64,000 bases of DNA, from NCBI RefSeq assembly GCF_022965805.1, contig NC_133103.1:49432490-49496489 (forward strand), read 5' to 3'. The notes below the pieces were generated by a model, which saw nothing but the letters and a program-made list of their open reading frames with translations, made no database searches and was not told the origin of the DNA. Made by a program: the position numbers and the translations under genes. Source of the DNA: Primulina eburnea. Taxonomy: Eukaryota > Streptophyta > Magnoliopsida > Lamiales > Gesneriaceae. Below are positions 1 through 12,042 of this stretch, one piece after another (positions within the stretch are counted from its first letter, which is position 1; each line of letters starts with the position of its first letter).

Positions 1-539
1 ATACCATGTTTTGACAGGTCACAGTTACGCATACAATATGATAATAGGATGAGACATGATTTTACACGACACGATTTTACACGACATGTTTACATTATGC
101 TTTTAAGTTCATGAAAGATATGTTGAGTATGATATTTTTCACTGCTGTGTGATATATATATGTACTTGTTATTAACAGTGCAGGTGTTTTGAGTCTTTAG
201 ACTCACTAGGCGTGGTGTTATGCAGGTGAGCTTTATGATGAGGAGACTGGAGGTGCCGAACTCTGAGTAGGCAGACCTGGTGCGGTGACATAACCCGAGG
301 ACCACATATTTTCCGCATTACGATTTATGAGATTGAGAGGAGATAATATTTTCATAAGTCGATGATTTTAAAATTTATACTCGTTTATGTTTACGCATGA
401 TTTTGGAACGAGTTTGGTTATTTTAAACTACGCTATTTTTACTGTCAAATATTTAAGATCATTTTTAAATATTATTTCGAAAATGCGAGCTGTATAAAAA
501 AAAAAAAATTCCGCACTTTTAAATCTAATAGACGTCACA
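1..539 (+). mobile_element. Ty3/gypsy 5' LTR, 3' portion
   Basis: The window opens inside an LTR that ends in CA at 539, directly before a primer binding site. The block around 188-320 (a GAGTCTTTAGACTCACTAGG segment, then a CATAACCCGA box and a TTTTCCGCA box) recurs at 46050-46190, so both belong to one LTR family. The start lies outside the window. The long open frame on the minus strand at 90-305 is not credible as a gene. Confidence 0.7.
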
Positions 540-541
540 GT

Positions 542-560
542 TGGTATCAGAGCAAGGGTC
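542..560 (+). other. Primer binding site (initiator Met tRNA type)
   Basis: TGGTATCAGAGC lies three bases after the LTR end. This is the usual plant gypsy/copia primer site, complementary to the 3' end of initiator methionine tRNA. It fixes the element on the plus strand and confirms that 1-539 is a 5' LTR. Confidence 0.85.
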
Positions 561-1770
561 CTGTATAGGGTTATGCCACCGCCAGCTTTTGTCTCTCAGT
601 CTTCAAGCCTCGAGTCTGTAAGCTTTTATGATTTAAATGTTTTAAATGATTTACTCTTATCATCTGCATGTTAACATGATTTATGCTTTTTGAAGATCTA
701 CGGTATATGTTTAACTGCTTTGATGATTTAAAGATTTATTGTTTAAAAAGATTAAATTGCATGTTGGTTACGTTTGGAATTAGACGTGTCTAAGAATTCG
801 AATATTGGGCTTTAGGAAAGGTTGAAAATAAGTTGGCTATATTAATTTTTGGTCAGTAATACTAATGTCCTCCTTATTGGTCATAGGTTAATCTTGAAAA
901 TTTTGAATGCTTTTGAGACTTGTAGAATTTATAAGAAATTATTGATGGTTCGTGGTTGCTAGCCGAGTTAATTTTTGAGAATTCCTTGTAAGGGTTAATG
1001 ATTCGAAGACTACGACGATCTTTGGAAGTATAAAAACGTAGAATTTATTTAGGATGCATGCTCTACCTAGTGGGACCTAAGGATTGAATTGCATGGATTG
1101 AGAATTTTAAGGACCTAATTGTATTAACCAATAATTTGATGACCTAAGTGCAACAATAAAATTCTAAGGGACTATTTTTGAAATTACCAAAATTTGGGAT
1201 TAAACTATGAGTTTCGAGAATTTTAAGGTTTAAAGAGGCTAAAATCGAAATTTTAATGAGTACAAAATGCAAATTTCGAAGAGTTGTAGGGCCAAAAATG
1301 TAATTTTTGAGAACTTAAAGTGCCAAATTGCAAATTTCGAAAATTTTGAGGATTTAATTTGAACTTGGAGGAACACTTAGGTTGAATGAATAATTTTTCG
1401 AGGTTATGATAATTGATTTTGGGTTTAATAAACTTAAAATTTCTGAAATTTATGTAAGAGAAACCTATAAAGTGGGATTAGGAACGCCAAGAACTTATGG
1501 ATAATTGTTGGATTCTTGAGATTTAGGACAAACGAATAATATTCGAGGAAAGTAAGAACTAATTTTGCAATTTTTAAGAAATTTGGGGGATTTGTTTGAC
1601 AGTAAGTGAAAAGCAAATGGTTTAAATGATTGGAATTTTTGATGATTTAAATTTGAAAGGATATTTGGAACCTTGAGATATTTGGGTTATAATGTTATAA
1701 GAAATGGTAATCAAGGACATTGAGGATGAATCAATCTTGTGCTAAAAAAAAAGTGTTAGTGAAATAATGT
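561..1770 (+). mobile_element. Gypsy leader, non-coding or intron-like
   Basis: After the primer site a short frame starts at an ATG near 573 (MPPPAFVSQSSS) and is soon followed by a GTAAGC donor-like site near 618. The remaining 1.1 kb is AT-rich with stops in all frames and no gag or pol motif. I read it as the 5' leader, perhaps with a gag intron, of the gypsy element whose LTR precedes it. It is cut at 1770 by the next element. The intron reading is inference. Confidence 0.45.
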
Positions 1771-2778
1771 TGTTGAGGATCGAAGTTGAGTTTAGAGGGG
1801 GGGTGAATAAACTCTACTCGTTTTTCTTTCTTCTTCTGATGATGTACTAAAATCCTGTTAGAGATATTAGTTTATCTTGTGCGTATACCTTCACCTAGAT
1901 TTCAATAAGACGTGCGGAAACAATCTGATGAAGTAATTGAAAGACAATAAAAACAGTAGGCAGCAGTTGTTTATGGAAGTTCGAAGATGAAATCTTCTAC
2001 GTCTCCCCTTCTTCTGTTTCCAGAAGGTATAACTAAAAGACTTTGGAAATTACAGTACAACTCTTGTACACACCCACTTCAGAAGGACTTACACCTCAGC
2101 CTACTGAAACTCTTAGTTACTCGACTCACAAAAACGTTATACACAAAGTTCTGAAAAGACTCTTTTCAGATTACAAACTCTTCCTGATAAAGTATAAGTG
2201 ATGTAAAGATTGTGAAGAGTGTAAGAATCAGTAGCACAAGATGATCTTCAAAAGATCAGATATTAGCTATGAAGCGTGTGCTACTTTTTTTTGTGTTGAA
2301 CTCTAAGTACTCAGGAATTTCGAGACTTGTCTGATCAGTGAAAAAGCTTTGATCCTTGAAGAATGATGTTATGCGAAGTGTCGTGTCGTATAAGGATTTG
2401 TTCCATGTATATATATAAGCGACTGAGTTCAACGTTCATAATCAGAGGATGTCTTCAGATAACTGATACAATCAGCTTTATTACCAAAAGAGGTTCCTGC
2501 AGAAAGGCTATAAAACAATCAGTCTTGTTTTATACTTAATTGGGTAAAGTGCATTAAATGACTCCGTATAGTATTTAATGCTGCAATTAATACTAGTACT
2601 AGGAACTTTAACGGTAACAATTAAAGTAGTAATGTTAGGCAACGTCTTCTACTGGTTCTGTATTTCTATCCTTTCTACTGCTTTAGTTTTACTAGAACAG
2701 TAGCTTCTGATAAGTTAGACTACTGTTCTGGTCTGCTGGTTTTAGTCAACATCGCCACAATAAAATTCATGTCTAACA
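1771..2778 (-). repeat. 3' LTR of the Sirevirus element
   Basis: Direct repeat of 14117-15123. On the plus strand it starts TGTTGAGG and ends TCTAACA, so its termini are inverted TGTTAGA/TGTTGAG ends. It is 1008 bp long. A TATATATAAG run near 2408-2417 lies in an AT-rich part. The same family recurs at 20624-21636. Confidence 0.92.
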
Positions 2779-2790
2779 ATTTCCCCCTTT
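2779..2790 (-). other. Polypurine tract
   Basis: Read on the minus strand the tract is AAAGGGGGAAAT, directly against the 3' LTR. It is the plus-strand priming site for reverse transcription of the element. The same tract abuts the LTR of the second copy at 21637. Confidence 0.85.
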
Positions 2791-2886
2791 GTGGTGATGC
2801 CAAAACCTAAACAGTAGAAAAGCGATAAATAAAACAGATAATCATTAAGCAAGAGGATAATGTCAATAAAGTATCAAAGTAAATAA

Positions 2887-5800
2887 TCAATCAGTTTCAA
2901 TATCCCTGTAGATGACTTCTTCATTCTGAGGATCTTGAAGTCTTCTGTCTGAAGGTTCAGCTTCAGCTTCTGATTGCCTAGCTTCTGCCAGATCTCTTCT
3001 ATCTTCCCCTTTTTTGGCATCAGCGGCAACTACATGGGCCAAGAGATCATTCATTCTTCCATATAGATTCTGAATGCCATTGGTTAGCATCTCCAGATAC
3101 GGAGCTTGAGAAGAGATGCGATCATTCAGTGTAGTGAGAGATTGATTTTGAGAATCAATCTTGGCATCCATATGTTCCAAGGAAGTGGAAAATGATCGGA
3201 AGAGATCATCATGCTCGGTGATTCGGTTGAGTATATCTGTTTGAGCAAGCATGATGTTACTGTGATTTCTCGATATAGCCTCTCTGAAAACGATGGTTTC
3301 AGCATGCATTCTTTCCATGTTTTCCGCCGTGTTATATATGTGTTTGCCCATGCGTTCTCTGAAAGTTTGAGCACCAGTGAATTCTGAAATGCTTTCACAG
3401 GACATTCGTTTGACTAAATCAGACACGTTGTTGAGTTCCCGTTGCAGAGTTTCAATCTGAAATTCCAAGTTGAAAGCATCTGATTCTGGGGAGGGGGTTC
3501 GCACAAGCATCCATTGCTTAATCTCAGCAAGACGAGAGTAAGTCTGAGTTAGAACAGGATGAGAGATAGTCAACGCAGTAGAAACGAGATTAGTGTCCAT
3601 CAAAACAGTAGAAGGACCAGGGTCTGCTGAGCTTTCTTCTGGAAGAGTAGAGATAGTGGGTTCAACAACAACCAGTGGAGGAGCAATTTCTTCAGTGGGA
3701 ACGGCCAAGTCAGAGGCCAAATTTTTGTCCGTTGGTGCAATGACAGCAAGTGAGTCTGATGGTTATGCAGTTGAAGGTGCAGAAGGCTGATTCAGAAGAA
3801 TATGCATTTCTGCTTGATGAGCAGCAGAAAATTTCTCTAAATTTGGCAAGAGAGAAGTAGCATCTGGTTCTGTCATATGTTGTACTGGGGTCAGAGAAGG
3901 AGAAGGTGGCAATGAAGTAGCCGGTGCTGCTTCCTGGGTGGTAGAGACCGTTGGAACAATCGAATCAATGACTTCTTCAACCAAAGCCAGTTCATGTACA
4001 AATAACAGGGACGAAGACGGAATGGGCCTTGTTGGAGAAGCAGGAGTACTGAGAGCAGAAGCCTTTGGTGAGGCTGTAGTCCTTTCCTCAACTGTCTGAA
4101 TCTGATGAAAGTCTGGAACAAGGTCGACGTGATATACAATAGGCTCGCCAAAGCCCTGTTCTTGAGCAAGAAGTTGCTCACGAATCTGTTTTAACTTGTC
4201 AGAAAGAATCAAAATAAAGTTTTGATCCTGAACAGTAGTAGGAACGGTAGGATCAAAATTCGATTCAAGAACTTTCAGAACCGATTCTAGCTTCTGACAT
4301 TTCAGCTGATCGAGGATGAAACTCCTTCTGCGCATGGCCTCGATGATATTTCCAGTTTTTGCAAGCTGAAAAATTTTCTTCTCCGCGTTCATAATTTTTG
4401 CATAGGTTCCTTTTGTCTTGAAGTAAGCAAAAGAATGGAAAAGTCGGACCGTGTGCCACTCATCAAAAAAATTCATGTCATCATTTGCAGAGCTTTCGAT
4501 TTCTGCCAGATGAAGATCAACACCGGTGGTTACAGTTGTTTTGAGTCCAAAAACTGGTAGTTCTTCGATCATTTTTCCTTTGCCTTTATCTGATGATGAA
4601 ATAGGCAAAATGGGTCGGAATGCAGAAGACCCGCTTGTTTATTCTCGAATTACTATTCCAGACGATGGCTTGAAAGCAGAAGCAGTAGATGGTACTGGAA
4701 TAGATACAGTAGCTTGTACAGACGTAGGAGCAATGGATCGAACAGAAGGAACCACTTCTGGAAATACCTGTCTGATAGGTACTTTCTCAATCTCAGACAG
4801 TTCTGTTGTCTTCTTGATCTTAAGAACGGTGCGAGCTTTCTTCTTGGTTGGAGGTGGTACGGGTGGTTGAACATCAGCAGCAGAATCTTCTGATGCTGTT
4901 TTGTCCGAATCAGTCGAAATGATCACTCTTTTCCTTTTAATTTTCCTTTGAGGTTTTTGAACCTCAGAAGCAGTTTCTCCGATCTCCTTTTTCAAGGCGA
5001 CAAATTCAGCCACGGTTGGCTTAGGCCTTAAAGCGAGTACGTTTTCGGCATCAATCATGGATACTGAAGCAGCATCTTGATCACTGGTAGAGGCGAAACC
5101 AGCATCCTTGAGCATTGCGCTGATTTGAACAGCGAATCCAGAACTTTTCCTGACAACCATGTCTTTCATGATTCTGAAGAGGAAACGACTCCAGTCCACT
5201 TTGATTCCCTTAGTGATGGCAGTCATCACTTGAACTTTCTCCTTAGTCAACTTGTCGAAAGTGTCGGCTTTGATTAAAATGGCTTTTGCCACAATATCGG
5301 CCAGAATTTGATATTCTATTTTGAGTAATTTCTTGTGACAAGAAGGAGAAAATTCTTCTCAAGAGGCTGAGAAAGAGCTGAGCGCAATAGACATATCTAT
5401 CTTGGAGATATCAGATAGCTCAGAAATACCTGAGAGTGGGAGGAGAAAGGTCGCTCCCAAAAGTGTGGCATCAATGGAGATAGATGCATCTCCTTGAGAA
5501 TGAACAATCTTTCCTTCATGTACTGTCGCTTTAGCGTAAAAATCCAGGAGAGCATTTTTGTAAATCACAGCTGTGGGGACCCGGACGCTAATCATGTTCA
5601 TAATCGTCGTTGGGACTAATTAATCAATTATAATATCGGGTCTAAATTTTTTTTTTCTTTTTAAAATATAAATGCGGAAACGTAATGTAATTTACTTCAA
5701 ATTACATATTAAAAATAAACATATAAATCTTGTATTATCTACAAGAATTCAACTAGGTTCAACTATATCTCAGTGCTGAATCCTAAGTTGCTTCAAAGCC

Positions 5801-7616
5801 CGGATCTCCACGCTATCTAGTCCAGCCTCGTTCTCTTCTTGACCCTGATCCTATCCCACCTGTTGCCATGCACACATACAAACAAGACAACAGCCGGATA
5901 ACTCCGGTGAGAATTATATTCCCAGCATAAATCAACGAAACATCCAAATCAGAATATAAATCCATCTCAAGAATAACTCCTATTCTAACATGTACCATTA
6001 TCAGGAACATAATTGACATAAATCAATATAACTGTCAATTAAACTCATGACTCCACATTTTAGACTAGACTCAATCCTAGCCTAGGGATCCCGGTTTCCA
6101 GATGTGGTATTCCTATATCGACCAACAGTAATAGAAAAGACTCCAGTTCTATCCAAGTCGATATAACCAAACATCCAGTGTCCTGACATATCCGTCATAG
6201 AATGTGGTCTATCGCCAATACACTATCTTGTGACATCGTGCAATGTACCCGTGGTTACCTGCCACTATCAGGTACTTCTGTCACAAGATTACTCTTCTAA
6301 TGCAAGCTCCTATAAATCCATAGAACAAGCATTTAAATCAAATCATTAAACACAATAATAAACAAATAATAAGTATGTGATTTAGGGAAACTCAAGTACA
6401 TCCTACTTGAGTCGATGTCCCAATACCACATTGACTTATACCTTTATCTTCTCGGTCGGACGAAGACGAAGTTCCGAATTCAAATCTGTCCATATCAATC
6501 TGAAATAACAATATCGAATATACTGTGTCAATATACCGCTTAATTTAAAGCCTGTTCTGATCAATACTCAATCAAAACATAATCTGATCAATATCGAATC
6601 AAAACACAATCTAATCCATATCGACGATATCACGATATAATCGAAGTCACTACTAAATCTGGTCAATATCAATCCACTGATGTTTCGACGGTATAACAGT
6701 ACAATCTTAGTAACCCCGTCAATTCCAACATCACAGATATAATACAAGAACTCATAATCAATCTCAATACCAAGTCTCATGTCAAATCTGTACAGTCCCG
6801 CAACACCGGCAATACAATATCAGTACAAACAAATCAACAACTCATCTGATTCAACTCTGACTAATATCAATATATCCAGTGATACAGTATAATTCAGATA
6901 TCAATTACAAATCACAACCCATATCCGATACAATTTGTAATCAACCCAATCCCAATCTATTCAATTAATATAATCTGAAAAATCATAACAATTTCATAAT
7001 CAATCTGTTCTTCGATCTGACTTCGATTCTACGATGTCTAGTATTCCCAAAACACATAATAATGGTCAAATAATAATTTCTCCAATATCATTATTTCAAA
7101 TGATAGCAGAATTCAATAAAACTTACGTCCAGTTGTAGCTCGTGTCGAGAGGAGTACAGTAACGTGTCCGGATTCAAATTCGGATAACCCGATCACGCAC
7201 AATCACAATTCAAAGATAATAAGAAACTTTAAGGAAATTTGCTCTGAACTCTCGGTTGGCTGAGGAAGAATGAAGGAATTTGCAAATACATATATCAAGT
7301 TGTATGGTGGTGACAAGTGTCCCACTCAACTTTCATTAATTGCACTTTAGTCCCTCAATTCTTTTACTATTTGCAATTCAGTCCTCAATAATTATAAAAA
7401 CCGTGGAATCTAATTCATCATTCCAAAATTCGTAAATTAAATAATCTCGGATTAAAATGATATAATCTCGGGCCTTACAACAGCTGGTGCTTCCAGAAAT
7501 TTTCTAAGTCCTGAATTCTCAATGTCTTGAAACATTTAAACGAGATTCTCATCCTTGACGTTGAGAATAAAAGCCAAATTTACTTGATATGCGTTGAGAA
7601 TGTATGCTCCGGCCAT
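2887..7616 (-). pseudogene. Third ORF of the Sirevirus element (env-like position), broken
   Basis: After subtracting the solo LTR and its target duplication (1913 bases), one reading frame runs from an ATG at 7616 to a stop at 2887, about 940 codons. It is broken by stops near 7530, at 5359, at 4639 and at 3763, all in the same frame. The N-terminal part (MAGAY, then a KFLEAP..IYKNALLDFYAKA block) is followed by a second block (KADTFDKLTKEKVQ to about 5100). Next come basic patches (KIKRKR, TKKKAR), a Ser/Thr/Pro-rich middle, and a C-terminal coiled coil of about 200 residues. No signal peptide or membrane segment is visible, so the position is env-like but the protein does not look like an envelope. 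I recall similar proteins annotated in Lamiales as dystroglycan-like or uncharacterised. Function unknown. Confidence 0.7.
5572..7479. mobile_element. Solo LTR inserted in the third ORF
   Basis: The 1908-base insert begins TGTGGGGACC and ends GGGCCTTACA. It is flanked by the 5-base direct repeat ACAGC (5567-5571 and 7480-7484). The uninterrupted sequence is seen in the second element near 23160, which confirms the insertion. There is no internal region or coding capacity, so it is a solo LTR left by LTR-LTR recombination. About 6550-6960 contains imperfect short-period repeats built on AATATC/AATC. Strand is undetermined. Confidence 0.88.
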
Positions 7617-8099
7617 TTCTGTATGAAGATAGAATCAGATACAATTTGCAGTAGTTAGAGATGATAGAGAGAAAGCAGTAGCTGAATAACAACAGTTATG
7701 AAACAGTAAAGATGAAAAGGTGAAATTTAAAATAAATATACAGCCGTCAAATAAACATAAAGACACGTGTCAGTATGTTTTTGGTTAAGTGTTTGAAAAG
7801 ATTTGCAGAAACTGTCAGATATACGAATGATTTTAAAATTTTGAAAAAGGCGGGCTGTCCAGTCGGTTACTAAAAAAAATCAGAAGAAGATTTGTCGTTT
7901 TATGATAACGTCTGCTGGAAGTTTCAGGGTGCTGGAATATTTGAGCACTTTGACAAAACCAGCAGACTCGTAGTTTTATCGAAAAGACAAACATTCTATC
8001 TGTTTTCTGAAAAAGGTGTCAAAATCTTAGTCTGACTAAGATACTGTTCCCCCTCGGTAAATGCAACTAATAAGTGGTCATTAAAGCGACAAGTGACTC
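7485..8099. other. Third-ORF start and non-coding spacer of the Sirevirus element
   Basis: 7485-7616 is the first exon-like part of the third ORF. 7617-8099 has no convincing ORF on either strand and is shared with the second copy (23303-23790), so it belongs to the element. It lies upstream of the antisense ORF and could hold that ORF's promoter. Confidence 0.5.
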
Positions 8100-8159
8100 T
8101 TGACAATATCTCAATCTGAACCGTTGAAAATGAACAGTCGCAAGAGTCTTTGTTTCTTC

Positions 8160-8167
8160 TATAAATA
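8160..8167 (+). promoter_or_regulatory. TATA box for the antisense ORF
   Basis: TATAAATA preceded by CTTC and followed by CCTGCAC has good plant TATA context. It lies 48 bases upstream of an ATG at 8208 that opens an uninterrupted frame on the strand opposite to gag and pol. Function is inferred from position only. Confidence 0.45.
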
Positions 8168-8207
8168 CCTGCACAACTTGAACGAAGTTAAACAAACAAA
8201 ATCTAAA

Positions 8208-8462
8208 ATGAAAACTCAAGTTAAAAGAGAGTTAGAGTCTGATCCAGGAGTCGAAAAAATGTTCAGAGAGAAGTTTGGGGATATCATTCTTTACGTAATG
8301 ATCCTTGAAACAAACTCCTGGAGTTGTAGTGTCCATAGTCAAACAGATCTGTTGCTTCCATTGATATTGAAATGTAGCATCGATTCCTTCCAGAAGCATG
8401 CTAATGCAATAAGAGAGTGCTGGTTGATCGATAAAGTTGATATCATCTATGATGCCCTGTAA
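8208..8462 (+). CDS. Antisense ORF inside the Sirevirus element, unknown function
   Basis: This open frame encodes 84 residues, from MKTQVKRELESDPG to DIIYDAL; an in-frame ATG at 8100 would give 120 residues but lies upstream of the TATA box. It is rich in Lys, Glu and Asp at the start and moderately hydrophobic later, with no motif I recognise. After its stop another frame continues in similar style to about 8590 (LARFFLGLKLDGISFDEDH), so a frameshift may have shortened it. It sits between RNase H and the third ORF on the opposite strand. Antisense ORFs in this part of large plant LTR elements have been described (for example in the Grande group). The minus-strand frame over the same bases is an alternative, but it lacks family support. 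Confidence 0.4.
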   Translation: MKTQVKRELESDPGVEKMFREKFGDIILYVMILETNSWSCSVHSQTDLLLPLILKCSIDSFQKHANAIRECWLIDKVDIIYDAL

Positions 8463-8815
8463 AGCATCTAATAATACATTAGTGCTGACAAGACCCAAGC
8501 TTGCTAGATTCTTTCTAGGCCTTAAGCTTGATGGAATCTCTTTTGACGAAGATCATCCTATTTCTGCTGAAGATACTGCGATCTGCTAATATTACTAAAT
8601 GCAAAAAGTTAAATGTAAAGCTTCTGGTTAAGGAAGCATTTGTAGATCTACTGCTTTTATTTCTGCATCGTGTAATGTATTGAAATGGTTTCTAATAAAA
8701 TTTCAGTTTACGTACTTGACTTTCCCTTCTGCTTTTCTGCAAATGACTTACTGTTAGTTAAATACGACAAATAACAGAGTAATCATAAATGCTAAACCAA
8801 GATAATAGATAATAA
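8463..8815. other. Spacer between antisense ORF and pol
   Basis: No intact coding frame is seen apart from the possible frameshifted continuation of the antisense ORF to about 8590. The rest is AT-rich, with a GTAATGTATTG..TAATAAAATTTC stretch near 8670-8700 that could serve as a plus-strand polyadenylation region. That function is speculative. Confidence 0.35.
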
Positions 8816-11800
8816 TCAAGTTAAATCTATCAAACCAAGAGAGTTACGAAAGTAAGAAAACTTATTTTCTGGTAAAGGTTTTGTGAAAATATCTGCTGTT
8901 TGTTGATCAGTAGAAACGTATTCCAGACGAATGTTCTTCTTTTGCACATGATCTCTGATGAAATGATGTCTGATGTCAATGTGCTTCGTTCTGGAATGAA
9001 GTACTGGATTTTGTGTGATTGCAATTGCACTGGTATTGTCACAGAATATAGGTGATTCGGAGGCTTGAATCCCATAGTATCTTAACTGTTGCTGAATCCA
9101 CAATATCTGAGAGCAGCAGCTTCCAGCAGCCAGATATTCTGCTTCTGCAGTAGATGTGGCTATGGAAGTCTGCTTCTTGCTAAACCAGGATATCAGCCTA
9201 TCACCAAGAAATTGACAAAAACCACTTGTGCTTTTTCGGTCTAGTTTGCAACCTGCATAATCAGCATCTGAATATCCAATAAGATTTAACGATGAATCAT
9301 TGGGATATCATAAGCCGACATTTTGAGTTCCTTTTAAGTACTTCAAAATACGTTTAGCAGCAATATAATGAGATTGTTTGGGGTTAGATTGAAATCTAGC
9401 ACAAATACAAACAGCAAACATGATATCTGGTCTACTGGCAGTCAGATATAATAATGAACCAATGAGACCGCGATACTGAGTTACCTCTACTGGAATTCCA
9501 CTTTCATCTTTATCAAGTTTAATAGATGAGCTCATTGGAGTAGAAGCAGCAGAGCATGCTTCCATTCCGAACATTTTCAGAAGCTCCTCCGTGTACTTAG
9601 CTTGATTTATAAAAATTCCAGTCTCCAGTTGCTTAATCTGTAATCCTAAGAAGAATGTTAATTCTCCCATCATACTCATTTCGAATTTATCCTGCATCAA
9701 TTTTCCAAACGTTGCACATAATTTGGGGTTAGTTGACCCAAAAATGATATCATCAACATAGATCTGTACTAAAAGAATATGCTTATTCTTGACTAATGTG
9801 AACAGAGTTTTGTCTACTGCTCCAATGGTAAAGTAATGATCGATAAGAAACTGTGATAAAGTGTCATACCATGCTCTAGGTGCCTGTTTTAAACCATATA
9901 ATGCTTTGTGTAATTTAAATACATGATGAGGTGAGAAATGATCGATAAAACTTGAAGGTTGTTCGACGTAGACTTCTTCTTGTAAAAGACCATTCAGAAA
10001 AGCACTTTTCACATCCATTTGATATACTTTGAAATTCTTGAAAGCAACAAATGCTAAGAATATTCTGATTGCTTCGAGCCTTGCTACTGGTGCGTAGGTC
10101 TCATCAAAGTCTATTCCTTCTTCTTGTCTGAAACCTTGAGCTACCAATCTTGCTTTATTTCGCACCACTGTGCCTTCTTCATTGAGTTTGTTTCTAAATA
10201 CCCACCGAGTTCCAATGACAGCTTGATGAGATGGTCTAGGCACTAGAAACCAAACTTCATTTCGTTTGAATTGATTCAGCTCTTCTTGCATGGCTTCAAT
10301 CCAACTAGGATCCAGAAGAGCTTCTTAAATTTTCTTTGGTTCATCCTGAGATATAAAAGCAGCATGCATGTATTCATTAAGCATTTGCCTTCTGGTTCTC
10401 AAAGGCGCTGCTGGATTACCAATAACCAATGATGGAGGATGAGATTTTCTCCAGATAAAGGGATTTAAAAGGATATCTTCCTGATTTGATATGTTGAGAT
10501 TATTCTCGATGGAACCAGTAGTAGGTTCTTGAGTGTCTTCTGCTGGTATTGGTAGATCCAAAGTCTGTACTTCTGGTTCCACTATCGGAATGCCTGGTTC
10601 TGGATTTTGAAGATCCTTGATGTTTGCTTCTACATCATCTTCACTGTCAAGTTCCAAGTGAATCCTGTCTAGCCTGTTACTTAAATCAGATATGTTAGAT
10701 ATTTCAAGAGCACTGCTGTCTTCATCGAAGACAACATGAATCGATTCTTCAACATTAAGAGTTCTATTGTTGAAAATTCTAAAGGCTTTGCTTACAGCAG
10801 AGTAACCAAGAAATAGTCCAGCATCTGATTTTGAGTCAAATGCAGTTAAATGATTTTTGCCATTATTTAGTACAAAACATTTGCAACCAAACACATGAAA
10901 ATAAGATACGTTAGGCTTTTTCCCTTTCCATATTTCATAAGGGGTCTGATTGTGCCTTTTGTTGACCATAGATCTATTTTGCGAGTAACAAGCAGTATTG
11001 ATAGCTTCAGCCCAGAAGCGCTGAGAGATGTCTGCATCTGCTAACATTGTTCTAGCTGCTTCTTTTAGAGTTCTATTTCTCCTCTCAGCTACTCCGTTTT
11101 GTTGAGGTGTTCTGGCAGCTGAATATTCATGATGAATCCCCTGTTCATTCAAATATAACTCAAGATACTTGTTAGTGAAATCAGTAACCCGATCACTTCT
11201 GATTTTAATGATGGAATTAGATTTTTCACTTTGAATCCTTTTCAGAAGCTTGATCAGGAGGCTACTAGTTTGATCTTTTCCTGCGAGAAATATTACCCAA
11301 GTGAATCTAGAAAAATCATCAATAACAACAAGAGTATATTTCATTCCCCCTAAGCTCATGATAGGGATTGGACCAAATAGATCCATATGCAGTAGTTCCA
11401 GACATCTTGAATTAGATTTGCTATCTTTGTTCTTGAAACTGGATCTTATCTGTTTCCCAAGCTGACAAGCAGAACAAACATGATGTTTAACAAAATTAAT
11501 ATCAGGTAATCCATCAACTATATTCTGCTTCTTGAGATAATTAATTGACTTGAAATTCAGATGATTCAATTTCTTGTGCCATAGCCAGTGTTTATTGCTA
11601 AGAGAGGCAACTAAGCATGTAGGAGTATTGACATGATTTGAGTTCCAAGGGACTCTGTAAGTGTTGCCTTCTCTCTTTCCAGTTAACACAGTAGTTTCAG
11701 CAGAATCTCTAACTATACATGAATGCTTCTGAAAAGCTACAGAATAACCATTATCACATAGTTGACTAATGCTGATTAGATTGTAACAAAGATTGTCAAC

Positions 11801-11980
11801 TAATAACACATCATTAATAATTATGTTACCATGGATAATCTTACCTTTACCCATGGTTTTACCTTTTGAGTTGTCTCCAAAAGTTATCTTTGGTCCAGTG
11901 CAACTCACTATCTCGGAAAGTAGGTTTTTTTGTCCAGTCATGTGTCTGGAACATCCACTGTCCAGATATCATGTAGAGTT
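8816..11980 (-). pseudogene. pol: Copia pol polyprotein (PR-INT-RT-RNase H), three in-frame stops
   Basis: One reading frame runs the whole length. Protease shows YLDSGCSRHMTG near 11968, with a stop (TGA where a Trp codon is expected) just before it. Integrase has an H..H..C..C zinc site around 11450-11590, and catalytic Asp and Glu residues in HMDLFGP, RSDRVTDF and QQNGVAERRN. RT carries the intact active site YVDDIIFG near 9760. RNase H ends with the TKHIDIRHHFIRD motif near 8960. Further stops sit at 10325 and 9308. With only three stops and all active sites in place, the loss of function looks recent. The frame differs from that of gag. Confidence 0.9.
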
Positions 11981-12042
11981 ACTGACTTCTGCTTTCTTCT
12001 CCTGTTCCTGCAAACACAAATTTTAGTATCTGGTACCCAAAT

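Noticed and set aside
541..553. tRNA-related gene
   Set aside because: The tRNA-like words here and at 14101, 31381, 34990 and 62220 are primer binding sites of about 12 bases next to LTRs, not tRNA genes.
8232..8498. Minus-strand frame opposite the antisense ORF
   Set aside because: It has no start context, no recognised motif and is not in frame with pol or the third ORF. The plus-strand frame has a TATA box, so I preferred it, with low confidence.
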